Shown: positions 34,908 to 46,176 of the stretch, one piece after another | Numbering within the stretch: position 1 is the stretch's first letter | Layout of the letters: the number at the start of each line of letters is the position of its first letter | Notes under the pieces: generated by a model | The model's database searches: none | What the model was told of the DNA's origin: nothing | The model's input: the letters and a program-made list of their open reading frames with translations, nothing else | Position numbers and translations under genes: made by a program | From: Anaspis maculata | Lineage: Eukaryota; Arthropoda; Insecta; Coleoptera; Scraptiidae | Direction of reading: 5' to 3' | Assembly (NCBI GenBank): GCA_949128115.1 | Contig: OX421965.1 | Coordinates: 31,119,681-31,183,680, forward strand | Length of the DNA: 64,000 nucleotides

Positions 34908-35019
34908 TTTTTGAGGTAAGAATCGCGACTTATTAAGTGTGAATCGCGACTTATCAAATGTAAATCATAGTAAGACATAGTAAGTCGCGATTTACACTTG
35001 ATTAAGTTGCACTTTACAC
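34908..35019. repeat. Inverted array of aatcgcgactta units
   Basis: gaatcgcgacttat occurs twice on one strand (about 34920 and 34941), then its inverse taagtcgcgatttacactt at 34981. A further copy gagtcgcgatttacactt lies immediately right of the downstream TTAA element, at 37544. The 2.5-kb element therefore appears to have landed inside this small array. Confidence 0.65.
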
Positions 35020-35023
35020 TTAA

Positions 35024-37538
35024 GGCTAAAGGGGACGATAAAATAATGTGTTTCTGAGACGCGAGATGGCGCGGAAACTAATAACATTCTCAAAATTAAC
35101 TCAATGGACCGATTTTGAAAATTCAAACGTTATTATATTTAGATTATATAACTATTTGATGCTGTAGTCAAAAATTATTTTTTTAATATTTTTTGGAAAT
35201 TTTTTTTTGATTTTTTCAAATTTTCAATTTTTTTTTTGAAAGTTTAAGGTAGTCATTTTATCCTCTGATAAATATTGTACATTAATCTTTTTTCAAAACT
35301 CAAATATCATGAACAGTATCGACCGAAATCAATTTTGAATATTTCCCTTTGAAGTTCACCGCGTGCCGCCCGCAAGCGGTTCCCGTCCTGTATCATCATA
35401 CAATATTTATAGTCCGCGAGAAAAAAGAGCTCTGTCGTAATTGCAGAATTAACGCCTGGACTGTATGTCTCCAGTCCCGTAGAAAATCTCAACAGTGTAA
35501 CAAGCAACTGGGCAATACCGAATCGGTTACTTTTTCAATTTTAATTATTCATAGCTTCGTCACTCGATATAATTGGGATGTTCTCCAGAAATAAATAAGT
35601 AAGATGAGTGAAAAACTACTATAAAGAAAAGTACAGTAGGAGGCTTTATTTTGTTTTCTGTTTCATGCACAAAATGTTTATAACGAGAGATGGAAAACGC
35701 TATACGTCAAGTTGGCCTGTGAATCAAAAAGTAACAGTCACAGAGATAGGAAACTGCAGCTCACAAAATGACTAAAACTAATTTTTGTTGAAATCAAATT
35801 CTTGAAACATTCGAAAATTCAAAAAAAAGTTCACCCATATACCAACGGTGTCTGTCGCCCATTAGGAGCGCCAATTTTATTCTTTGATTGTAATGAAAAT
35901 TTAGAACAGGCATTGAACCCAGTAACTGGAAGCTATGGGAAGATACAGGTGGTCGATCCTAGCGTAATCATCTCATAGCGGCCTTACCGTTCAAGATAAA
36001 AAAAACGAAATAGTGCTATTCTGTAAAAAATAACATTCCATAAACTCTCTGTTATGTGAAAATTCGTGTCGGCAATTGGCTGTTGCCTGGGTGATACAAC
36101 GTAACATAGACTTTATGGAACGTAATTTTTTAGAAAATCGCACCATAAGAAAAAAGTTGTATGGTTTGATTAGAGCTGAACATAACGAAATAAAGTTAAA
36201 TTATGAGGCCTGTTTGTGGACCCGACCCTTGGATATCTTGCGGAATCGCCAGACGGGGGCTTCTTCCTCATCAGAATGGTACTATCATCAAGGTGAAATG
36301 TCCTAAGTCGGCAAAACAAAAGACCATACTGGAAACCATACAGACCAATCAACAATTTTGTTTAGAGAGAAATTCTCAGCTTAAACGGACACACATTCAC
36401 TATTTCCAAGTACAAGGATATATTGGACTGACAAAATAAAAAAACAAAATTGATTGACTTCTATATCAAAATTTTACTGCCTGAGATCATCGATTTGCGG
36501 GCTTGTAGGAGCATGCCCATTCAAGAAAGTTGAAATGCCATGACTTTTTTCCCATCAACGGTTCTTAGGTACTGGCCACTTTTCGACACTCAAATGCGTA
36601 TCGTACTACGATACGTAATACGAATTTTATACGAAACAAGTGCATTCTAATGGAACGATTTCAACAAAAATCAAATGAGCCGAGGTCATTCACGAAGATA
36701 ACCACACAGACAGCCAGACACACAAACAAACAAACAAGAGAGATATCCACACAGGACTCAAACGGACGGACAGACAGACAAACAGACTTCAGACGGAGTA
36801 GGACTAGTAGTAGTAGTTCTTCGCGGTTTTGTTATTTACTTCCAATGTATATAGTTTCAAATACATATACACATTTGTGCAGCCTATTGTTTTGCAATTG
36901 CAATTTGACTTTACAATGTTTGTCCCTTTATAATCAGATATGAGTATGTTGGAGTATCAGTATATAGTAGATCTAGATAGTGTGATCACGTGAGAGGAAT
37001 AATCAACTTGGACAAAAATTACAATTTCAAAAATCGTAGCAACGAAATATATCGGCGTAATACCACGATGTCACAAATCTTTACTACTGCTATTCACATC
37101 GCCTATTTCTCAGAAAACATCATAACACCATGTGTGCAGAAAGTGATCACCACCTATATCATGAATGACTCATCGCGGAGAACAGCTGCAGCGGGCGGCA
37201 AATAACAAAGTGAGATTTTCAAAATGTGTTTCGGAGGGCACCATTCATGCTACAGAAATTCTAAAAACAGATTAATGTTTGATATTTTCAGTACTTCAGA
37301 ATGACTACCTGCAATTTAAAAAAAAATCAAAATTATTTTGTAAAATTGAAAAAAAAAAATAGAAAAAATTTTTTGGAATTTTTTTTTTGACTAGTGCATC
37401 AAATAGAATTGAAATCTGAGTATAACCCTTTTTTTAGATCCAAAATCGGACCGATAGTTTTCTCAAAAACATTTTATTACTTTTGATGTATTTTCTCTCT
37501 GTCGCACACTTGGTACTCAATTTCAGTCCCCTTTAGCC
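35024..37538. mobile_element. TTAA-flanked foldback element, 2.5 kb
   Basis: TTAA lies outside both ends (35020-35023 and 37539-37542). The ends are ggctaaaggggac and gtcccctttagcc. Arms of about 350-370 bp pair (gaccgatttt/aaaatcggacc, aaaaatttttt tracts, gccgcccgc/gcgggcggc). The middle has no recognisable transposase, though it holds a cagacagac/acaaacaaac simple-repeat stretch near 36700-36790 and a nested MITE at 36009-36148. Confidence 0.8.
36009..36148. mobile_element. MITE, ctctgttatgt family (copy 2, complete)
   Basis: The left arm (tagtgctattctgtaaaaaa, then taacattccataaa) pairs with the right arm (tttatggaacgtaatttttt, then agaaaatcgcacca) with scattered mismatches. The interior aattcgtgtcggcaattggc and gttgcctg matches 3878-3980. 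Confidence 0.78.
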
Positions 37539-37620
37539 TTAATGAGTCGCGATTTACACTTGGCAAGTCGCAGACCTGAGCTTATGCTTATGACTGCTAT
37601 AGTCTGTGCTCTTACCACGA

Positions 37621-37758
37621 ATGTGCGCTTTCCATTTACCGGCACAAGTCGACTTGTGTCGACACAAATCGGCACAAATGCGTTCCATTTGATTTGTGTT
37701 GCTTTGTGTCATCGACACAAGCTGACACAAACCGACACAAGTGTTTTAAATGGAAAGC
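37621..37758. mobile_element. Short foldback with ctttccattta ends
   Basis: gtgcgctttccattta faces taaatggaaagcac. The interior is rich in cgacacaa/ttgtgtcg words and includes the palindrome cacaagtcgacttgtg. Non-coding. Confidence 0.6.
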
Positions 37759-37857
37759 ACCTAATCTAGAGGCGCGGTTAGGCAAGGCTCGTGAGGTCGT
37801 ATTAAATGGAAAGCACCTAATCTAGAGGCGCGGTTAGGCAAGGCTCGTGAGGTCGTA
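37746..37857. repeat. Exact 56-bp tandem duplication
   Basis: A 56-base unit starting ttaaatggaaagcacctaat and ending ctcgtgaggtcgta occurs twice head to tail with no difference seen. The identity implies a recent event or an assembly duplication. Confidence 0.9.
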
Positions 37858-37890
37858 AGTGTATCGGTCTAAGAGCACCCACGACCCAGT

Positions 37891-38305
37891 CACTTGACGG
37901 CCGTCCAGAAAATTTTCGACCAAAAATGACCTGAATAATGTTTTGCCGTCAAAAGTGTAGTTGCCGGTAGGTGTGTACTGTGTAGGTATAGGCGCTCTGC
38001 ACATTTTGAATATCCCGCCCGTTTCAGCACCCTCATGCGGCAGTCGCGAACATATGTGTGAGGGAAATTGTCAAAATTGAAGTTTATGCATTGTTGAAAT
38101 TGACATTTGCAGGTGGTATGATTATTTAAATGGCATTGTTATGGAAATAGATAACTTCCTGTAGAAAAAGTACAAAAAAACCGCAACTTTTGACGCTGAA
38201 GCAAATCCGCAAAGTGCCTATACCCTTCCGCCAAAAAACTTTTGACGGCAAAACATTATTCGGGTCATTTTTAGACGAAAATTTTCTGGCCGGCCGTACA
38301 AGTCA
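37891..38305. mobile_element. MITE, 415 bp
   Basis: Left-arm cacttgacggccgtccagaa and following aattttcg, gaataatgttttgccgtc face gacggcaaaacattattc, cgaaaattttctgg and cggccgtacaagt. The interior also pairs ggtataggc with gcctatacc. Non-coding. Confidence 0.82.
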
Positions 38306-38310
38306 AAAAT

Positions 38311-38544
38311 TCACGATAATTCACTCTCTGGTGTTACGATCATGATCTGTTCTGTGATCCTGGTAGAAAGAAAGCGGCTCAGGTCAGTGAGCAAACCAGT
38401 GACGCCGCAGTCCCCAAAATGACAATCTATAATCAATTTCACGGCTTCCTGCACTAGAGCAAATAAGCTATGGAAAAAATGGGTTGCGTTGGTACGAATG
38501 TCAACGTTGACGACTTGTTGGCAGCTAGCTGTCTTCATGTGCAA
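38311..38544 (-). pseudogene. Orphan minus-strand coding-like fragment
   Basis: An open frame of 77 codons on the minus strand, containing HFFHSLFALVQEAVKLIIDC and GLLTDLSRFLST, has the composition of a folded helical protein rather than random sequence. A possible acceptor (gaagacag) lies at its upstream end. Its stop is six bases from the edge of the 37891-38305 MITE. I do not recognise the family. It may be a stray exon, a captured fragment or chance. Confidence 0.3.
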
Positions 38545-39080
38545 TTTTCAATGTGACCTTAGGTGTTCTCCTTTTACAACAAAACTCACTGATCTGATCT
38601 AAGTTAAAGAGAGAAAGAGCGAGAAATCACATATGCGCGAAAGTGAGATACCACTAACAACTTAGGTCAGACTACTTAGTTTAGGTTGTGAAAGGAAAGC
38701 ACTTATTGTCACCGTCTCGGGGAGTCATGCACGCGAAAGTGAAAATTTTCTAGAATATGCGAAGAATTGTTAGTTTTCTTTGAGTAATTTGCAGTGTGGA
38801 CGATAAGGGACATTGTCTTCACTGGTTGGTGGGTCTTCGCCAAGGCTATTAGGTTTTTACCGGCCACTGACAAAATTATGCCGAAAGTCCGTGATTGCCG
38901 TGAAAAAATGGAATATAAAAAGGAAAAACCCACTGCCCAAGAGGAATAACTTATTCTTAAGATGACAATATGGATAGTAGGACAATAATTTCTGGAGTTG
39001 AACTGTACGGAGACGAGACAATTTGGGCGTGAGTAGGTAGCAGGTACACTGTGTTGTCTGCCATCAGCATGTCCCGTACG
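38545..39080. other. Intergenic, no gene seen
   Basis: No repeat or coding signal recognised beyond short open frames. Confidence 0.4.
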
Positions 39081-39084
39081 GAAA

Positions 39085-39450
39085 AATACTACTAAAAACC
39101 AGTAGTTGGCCAGTAGTTTTCAGTTTTCAGTAGTAGTGAACTACTCAAAACTACTACATTGCTAATAGTTATCTGTAGTAGTTGACTACTGTTGAACACT
39201 AATTGATCAGTAGTTTTCAGTAGTAGTTACTACTACCACTACATCATTTTATCGCTAGTAGTTTTCTGTAGTAACTACTTAAAACTACTACCTACTTGAT
39301 CAAGATCTGTTCAGTAGTTTTCAGTAGTCAACTACTGAGAGATTTAGTAGAGTTCAGTCGTCAGCTCGTAGTGACTACTAAAATCACTGTTGTGTTTACT
39401 ACTGAGGACTATTCTTTACTGAGTAGTTTCATGTTTAACTACTGATGGAT
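39085..39450. repeat. AGTAGT/ACTACT low-complexity array
   Basis: About 360 bases made largely of agtagttttcagtagt, actactga and aactacta words in both orientations, with irregular spacing. Units pair with one another so the block can form many alternative hairpins. No constant period is evident. Confidence 0.85.
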
Positions 39451-39459
39451 ATTTCTTTT

Positions 39460-40170
39460 GCGAATAGGTACCTACATTAAATAATAACGCACGTATATTG
39501 GTTAGTGAATAAAACACAGAGATATTTTCCAACAAATATTAAGTAGGTTACCATTTTTCACAGAATTCACAAGTAGGCAAATACATTTTATCACTGTGTA
39601 ATTATACCGCGTTTATACTTATAAGGCCCTCTTCGCTTATTCGATCGAAGGTGACTATGTTTGGGACCGTCATGCCACCTCGCGTCCCTGCATGAATTTT
39701 CGAGTAGCCTTTCTCCTAGAAAACTTTGTTTGGACCTTATCTATGACCAGCTTCATATGGGGTAACCATTGTATGTGTAACTCTGTGTCAAAACCCGCAC
39801 GGCAGCGGAATAGCAATTCATGTCGTTCAACTTTGAGACGCTCTGACGGCTAAACTAATGAAAGGAGGCCTATGCTACCCAGATATTTTTGTAGATAATT
39901 TTATCCTCTAAAACTTCGTGCTTGAAAACTTTCTCCTATCTATCATAGTTTACCCGAAAAACAGGAGAAAAGGCCGCGGCGCACGATAAATTTGATTTCT
40001 GGTCGTCTTCAAGAGGCCTTTTGAGGATGTTCCGCCAATAAGCGAATTTTGGCGAACTTTTGGCTGGAATGTTCTCACATGATGTACTTTCGGATAAAAT
40101 TGGCCAGAAAAAGTTAGGATGAAGTTGTCGGTTTTTCGGTTTCTAAGCTACTTTACGGTTTGAACTGCAG
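39460..40170. other. Intergenic, no gene seen
   Basis: Nothing recognised; short open frames only. Confidence 0.4.
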
Positions 40171-40855
40171 GCCTATGAATGCATTAGGGGTGTCCCGTTT
40201 TTCAACGCTCACTATGGGTATCTCGGAAACGGTAAGAGATACAAAGTCGGTTAAATTACAAAAAAGTTGCGCAATTTTATGACTATCTCAAATATGTCAA
40301 GATATCCAAGGTATCTTTGGTCATTTCTGAAATATCCCAAAAAAACTGAAAAATGCCAAATTCGAAAATTTCAAATCACTTCTTTATTATGACAGCTATC
40401 AATTTGAAAATTGGTATCCTGACATTTTTGGAGGTCCTTGATCGACTGACGGTCATAATTTTTCCCTACGCCTACTAGTTTTTGAGTTATGACACCATAT
40501 TTTTTCTTATGAACACCATATTATTTCTCCACCCCATAAAACTCACCTTTTCTTTCTCTTCACAAAGATATAAAACACTTGTAGCATTCTTGTCAAAATA
40601 ACCTTAAAAATTGGAAAAACCATTTCTGGGGCGAAAAAATCTAGTTACCGGTTCGGTTGCGATGCTCTCGTGACATAATAACAATGGCATTCGGTTGCCA
40701 TGGTCGGTTGATTTTGGAAAAAGTTGGGTTACATTCCGTTTTTATGTATTTGATAATGATAATAAATAAAAATAAAACAAATACAAAACCGAGTACATAT
40801 AATACAAAATAACATCGCAATAGCAATAAACATCTATAATTTACAATTACTCGAA

Positions 40856-41019
40856 ATGGAGTCCATTTTGCGAGGAACGCTCAAAGATCGAATTTATGGT
40901 TCATGACAGAACATCCCAAAGCAACCAAGAGCTGGAAGCAAGGAGTTGATGATGCGTTTCAGTCAATTAACCCGCACGATATCAGCGCAGCCGTTGGAAA
41001 TATGGCTAAAAGGCACACA
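40856..41019 (+). pseudogene. Transposase C-terminal remnant in foldback loop
   Basis: One frame from 40856 reads ESILRGTLKDRIYGS then stops at 40904-40906. The overlapping next frame from 40903 continues HPKATKSWKQGVDDAFQSI and DISAAVGNMAKR. The order GTLKDR(V/I)Y followed by a helical ...INPxxI...M.KR tail is what follows the FLWG motif in mariner/Tc-like transposases. One frameshift near 40903 breaks it. The start ATG at 40856 is not meaningful. Confidence 0.55.
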
Positions 41020-41686
41020 ACTCTGCACAGAGCAAAATGGACTCCAATTCGAGCAATTGTAAATTATAAATGTTTATTGCTATTGCGATGTAATTTTGTG
41101 ATATACTTGGTTTTGTATTTGTTTTATTGTTATTTATTATCATTATCAAATACACAAAAACGGAATGTAACTCAACTTTTTCCAAAATCAACAGACCATA
41201 GCAATCAAATGCCATTGCCACGAGAGCATGGCAACCGAAGCGGTAACTCGATTTTTTCGCCTCAGAAACAGCTTTTCCAATTTTTACAGGTTATTTTGAC
41301 AAAATTGCTACAAGTGTTTTATATCTTTGTGAAGAGAAAGAAAAGGTGAGTTTTATGGGGTGAAGAAATAATATGGTGTCCATGATAAAAAATAAAGTCA
41401 ACTGTCATATTTAAAAAACTAGTAGGCGCAGGGAAAAATTATGACCGTCAGTCGATCAAGGACCTTCAAAAATATCAGGATACCAATTTTCAAATTGATA
41501 GCTGTCATAATAAAGAAGTTATTCGGAATTTTCGAATTCGGCATTTTTTAGTTTTTTTTTGGGATATTTCAGAAACGACCAAAGATATCTTGGATATCTT
41601 GACATATTTGAGATAGTCATAAAATTGCGCAACTTTTTTGTGATTTAACCGACTTTGTATCTCTTACCATTTCCGAGATACCCATA

Positions 41687-42807
41687 CCCACTCAGCATAG
41701 CATGTCATGTTTCATAAATGAGATGATCTCAATCATGTCACAAAATAACATCACAATGAACGTTGCTTCCACATCTCTGTGATGTTCATCCGCGATGTTA
41801 TACGATGTAATGTCTGAGAGATGTTTCGAAATGAACTTAAATTGAACATCACACATGAGACATCTACCGGACATCACATTGTTACTGCTTTCAACTTGCC
41901 AAAGTGTAACATCTCACTGACGTCAATGAGATGTAGTCACTGAGAAATTTTTCAAATTTCGCGGGCTGTCATCGTTAAGCTCTGTGTGTCAGAAAATATT
42001 TAATAAATAGTTTTGTCCTCTATTCCATGTGTGTGATGCCAAAACAGCCTTATGTCTTCGCACCTTTGGTGAACCCTTGTGTCTGCTTTTGCGTTATTCG
42101 GAACCCAAAAATGGACCCCTTTTTGTTTTATTGTGCTTTCGAATACTTTGATGACTCCCATTTATGTCTTATTGTAATGTCCGGGGCCCCAACGGAGTCT
42201 CTTGTGCCTTGCTGTAACGTTTCGAGCCCCAGCGAGGCTTTTTGGGCTCGGTGTATCGTTTGGAGTCCTAATGAAATATTCCGAGAAACATCCCTGAACA
42301 TCAAGCGCGCTGTTTAAATATACTGTAGTAGACAAGTTGGTAGCTTAGACGAATCGGCAGCAGTGTCTCTAACCATCACCTGTGGGGATCCAGCATATAC
42401 CGGATCCAGGTTCGAATCCTGCGGAGGACACCATAGAAGAAGAACTTTTCTTAGGGAAAAAACGTGCTGTATAGATTGTAAAAATCAGTAAAAATAGGTG
42501 CGGAACCTCCTGTGACATAAAACTATGTTGAAAAGTGGTGAAAAATAAATTTTTATTTAAAAATACACATCCAAAATGCGACGTATCATGTACGTCAAAA
42601 AGTGATATCTACGAGATGTGGAATAGCGATGTAGATAGTATATGTCACATTTGGACATCTTTGAGATATCTCATTCATGTTCTAATTACCCGGACATAAG
42701 AGGTAACAGAGATGTCCATTTAACATCGCAGAGACTTTTTTGTTAACATCGCAGTTGTGACTTGAACATCTAAGTTATGTCACAGAGATGTTTTTTTGCT
42801 GAGTGGG
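41687..42807. mobile_element. TA-flanked nested insertion, 1,121 bp
   Basis: Ends are cccactcagca and tgctgagtggg. A TA dinucleotide sits on each side (41685-41686 and 42808-42809), and removing the element plus one TA restores the foldback arm exactly as predicted by its partner. The interior has many gatgtc/gacatc words. TA duplication is typical of Tc1/mariner-type insertion. No transposase is seen. Confidence 0.85.
42341..42425 (+). mobile_element. tRNA-like promoter (SINE head) within the nested element
   Basis: tagcttagacg at 42341-42351 fits the polymerase III A-box consensus, and ggttcgaatcc at 42409-42419 is a perfect B box, 58 bases apart. cagg/cctg forms a short T-stem around ttcgaat, and the segment ends gaggacacca. 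No matching 5' acceptor strand was found, so it is not an intact tRNA gene; a tRNA-derived SINE head is the simplest reading. Confidence 0.5.
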
Positions 42808-42845
42808 TAGTGAGCGTTGAAAAACGGGACACCTGTATTCATATG

Positions 42846-43059
42846 ACTCATGACCAAGAAGTTTCACTTTTTCCGAAGGACCCGCTGCCGATGCCCGCCT
42901 AGCCCTTTTGTATATACCTAAATTCCATCAAGGTCCAAGACTTCCTATCCCTTATCAGTCCGGTCGCATGCTTGCCTGCTTCCGGTTGGAGAATCCTGAA
43001 GACGATAATAGCCACCAACGATAATATCCATGACCACGAATGATCTCAGCTCAGCTGTT
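42846..43059. other. Intergenic
   Basis: No feature recognised. Confidence 0.4.
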
Positions 43060-43504
43060 TTATTTTTGCAACATAACTCAGCGATTGTGGATAGACAATA
43101 AAAAACAAAGGATTCTTCGCATTATCATCTTGCGTTGCGACGTCGCCGTCGTTCGTGGTTTATTCAGCTCAGTCGTGTATACGTACACAACAGAGTAGAG
43201 TAGAGCCTCTCTGAGCTTTGCTGGCGTCAACAAGAAATCAAGAAACAAACAACAAATTTTTCAGTTTCGTACCGTCCGTCGTGCTGGAACCACCAACAAG
43301 TGAAAATTCGAGAGTTTCATCAACTTTTAAAAATAAATCGTTTGGTCGGTGCATTGAAAATAAAATTCCCGCTCATTGTGTGCGCGTCCTTGAGTGGAAC
43401 GACCCCGATTCCGCAGTGGTGGAATCGTCTCTCCCGCCTGCCGCGCGCCGCCTTCTCCCCGCACTTTTCCTTTCGAACTGTCAAAGTTATCTGTCAAGTC
43501 ATGT
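43060..43504 (+). promoter_or_regulatory. Promoter-like region and possible untranslated first exon
   Basis: GC- and CpG-richer than its surroundings. A tcagtc initiator-type motif lies at 43169-43174 and a strong donor gtaagt at 43505. This would define an untranslated exon of about 330 bases. The ZFYVE1-like coding exon at 62639 lies 19 kb downstream on the same strand and is a candidate target; no transcript evidence is available here. Confidence 0.35.
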
Positions 43505-45227
43505 GTAAGTAGAGTTAAATTGGTGTCGTTTTTGAGCTAACTATGCCCAGGGAGCTACGCATTTGGTAAGCAACACGTAAAATTCGTTTCGTTTCGCCTA
43601 AATTGACGCCGGGCCGCCGGGGCCTGATTGTCATTCGAAAATGCGACTCATCTCACACGTCAACATTATTTTCGCTGCACTTGGTACTCCTCTCGTACAC
43701 ACACGCACACGAGAGCATGATTGTAAACAACAAAAGCACTCTGGGCTTTACAAACATTTTAGAGACACGGGGCTTTGGCCCTCCAAGGTTTTTCTATTTT
43801 CGTTAATCATTCCAACACAAACAACCGTCGCAAACACCCATTATCGCAAAAATAAATTTGCATGCGAAACGTCACGTTTGTGACTTTGTGCTGGCCTATG
43901 TCAATATAAGCGCCAGTTTGTCAAGTTTGTCAATGCAGAGGCTGCACCACATGGAATCAATTTTGCATTTTTCTAAATGGAGTAGTCCTGATTTGGCGCA
44001 TTCAATATTGGCGATGGATGTAAAATCGACGAAAAATTCATTTATTTTATGGTAGGGCGCGTTTATCCTTCACATTTCTAGAGTTGGTTATTGCATACTT
44101 TCGAGAGCTTCCTGTTGTTCAGCCCTGAAGTTAGTGCGAAGGTGTGAATAACAAATGCGAACTGCAACAAATTCAGGCGTGAATTTTTTTGAGTTTTACC
44201 TACGGTCAGCATCAGTATACATTGAGGTTAGGCTTAAACTTGCCCTGAACTGAAAACTGGAATGCAATGCAAGCCTGCAATGACTTTCTATATACTGCGC
44301 CATTTACCCGGAGTACGCCTTATTTGTCCCGCAGGCCGCAGGGGCAGCTTTCTAAAGCATCGTTCGATTAAACACGGTTGTCTTCGATCTACCTACACCT
44401 TTTTTGAACTTGCAATTCTCAGCATGTAGGTATTTCCAAACTTGATATTGAATTTCGCCAAATCAAAACGCCAAATTTTTTATTGAACATTATTGTGCAA
44501 TAAAGGATACGAAGAGGCACCAAGAAGCATGCAGGGCACTTTGAAAAGATCCATCATGATCCATAATTTTTTCAATACTAAATCGTGGATCATGAATCAT
44601 GATGAGGCACTAATTATAGACCAGTGCAATATGCAATATGTAATTAGATTTTGACCGGACCATTATACCGGGTGTTGTTTTTTTTTTTTATGAAGTCGAC
44701 TGTTGAAGTTGGAAGTGAAAATATATGCCTGCTACTTAATTCATTTTCCCGCTGGCGCAATTTAAATCAAGTCGCCGACATACGTTTTCATTTTCACACC
44801 TACTTAACTGCAGTTCATACCTATATTTCAAAAACACCCCGGTACTATTTTGGTAATTTATAATCGTTAAGATAACCTTTTATTAAGCCGCAAAAAAGTT
44901 CCACTGCCCTGGAGAATAGCCCCAAATTTGAGGTGGCTTTTTAGTCTAATATATTATGCAACCAGAATACAATGATGAATTAATGGTTGTCTGCTTTCCG
45001 AGTTCTGCTACCGCTAAGACATCCACTGCTCAAACGTCCCACCGGAAAAATGTCCACGACTCCTTTATCCCCGAGTTCTACCACCGCGAAGATATCCTTT
45101 GCTAGAACGATCCACCAAAAGGCCCACCACGCATTTATTCACTGTCAGGTGACTTCGCCCATAGACATTGCAAAACTAGATGAAGTTGGTTGCATAATTA
45201 TTATACTTGGGTATTGCCGTCGCAACA
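43505..45227. other. No gene seen
   Basis: Short open frames only. Around 44540-44615, atcatgatcca and tggatcatgaatcatgat form a small imperfect inverted repeat. The stretch would be intronic if the 43.5-kb donor is real. Confidence 0.4.
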
Positions 45228-45315
45228 GATTTCTACATGATTCGAGTGGGCTGTTTCTGGTCGCTATCGGCCGATCGCGGCCTGAATCGCAGCTCACTAG
45301 AATCATGTAGAAATC
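45228..45315. repeat. Hairpin, 88 bp
   Basis: gatttctacatgattc at the left end is exactly inverted at the right end as gaatcatgtagaaatc. gagtgggctg/cagctcac extends the stem, and a ggccgatcgcggcc palindrome lies near the loop. Confidence 0.8.
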
Positions 45316-46176
45316 AGTTAGCCTATACTTCTTTGCATCTGCAAACTTTTCACCGATCACTGTTAAAAAACGAGCTGTTGCCGAGTAATATCATGGACAA
45401 GAAATAAACTGCTGCTATTTTTCATGCTCATATAATTATGCAACCAAAGATACATTCAACAGACCATCTACTAGTTTTGAAATGTCTATGGATGTAGGCG
45501 GCGCATAGCAGCGGCTAAATGAGCGGTGGACTTTTTTCCGGGGGGACATTTGAGTCGTAGGGATACCATAACATAACATAAATTTATTGTATGTAGGTTC
45601 TGTACAAAACCACTACAAGAGTTTGGCATAAGAAGAAGAAAAAAACTGGTACATATTCCCAAAATTAGATATCGAAACAAAATATTTGCTAGACTAACGT
45701 AAATCACATTCTGATCAGATCATCACACAAAAACAAATTAACATCAAATAATATGGCAGCAATACAGCAATACCTAACAGATATTTACAACAAACGAGAC
45801 CGTAATGAAAAGAGAAATGAATATTCATTGAGTACAAAAGATCTCGACCGCAAAACACCATACAAACGTTTGACCAAAATTTTGACTTTACACAAATCAT
45901 TGCTGCCCAGTATGGCGGACATATCATGTCTCGAATTAAAGATGACCCGGTTGATCTAAACTGGGCAACAATTGAAGTGATTCACTCGAAAATTTTGCCT
46001 CGCTTCAAATGTGGATATCTCGGGGAAAAAATGGACCGATTTTGGGAATCGCGCTCATGTTGGATAGCGTGTTTTTTTGGCTGTAAGATACTTGAATGGT
46101 ACAGAGGTTCAACAACGTTGAGTGGGCTATCAAGGTGAAAACAAAAGAAGTGCAAAACCGGTCCACATTATTCAAT
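45316..46176. other. No gene seen
   Basis: A segment at about 45565-45720 (ataacataacataaatttat onward) has the look of a retrotransposon 3' tail, comparable to 6150-6260, but no reverse-transcriptase motif is present. Confidence 0.35.

Larger units (their letters stand above)
40171..42845. mobile_element. Foldback element interrupted by a second transposon
   Basis: The left arm (40171-40870) pairs with 41032-41686 and, after an interruption, 42810-42845. Matching blocks include ggtgtcccgtttttcaacg, gtatctcggaaacggtaaga, tatgacagctatcaatttga and catagcaaccga-type words. A loop of about 160 bases carries transposase-like codons. The right arm is split by the 41687-42807 insertion. Confidence 0.85.

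Noticed and set aside
40903..41349. 148-codon open frame as a gene
   Set aside because: Only the first 40 or so codons look like protein (transposase tail); the rest is the right arm of the foldback and mirrors the left arm.
42341..42425. Functional tRNA gene
   Set aside because: A and B boxes are good, but no 5' acceptor strand pairs with the gaggaca end and the anticodon arm does not fold.
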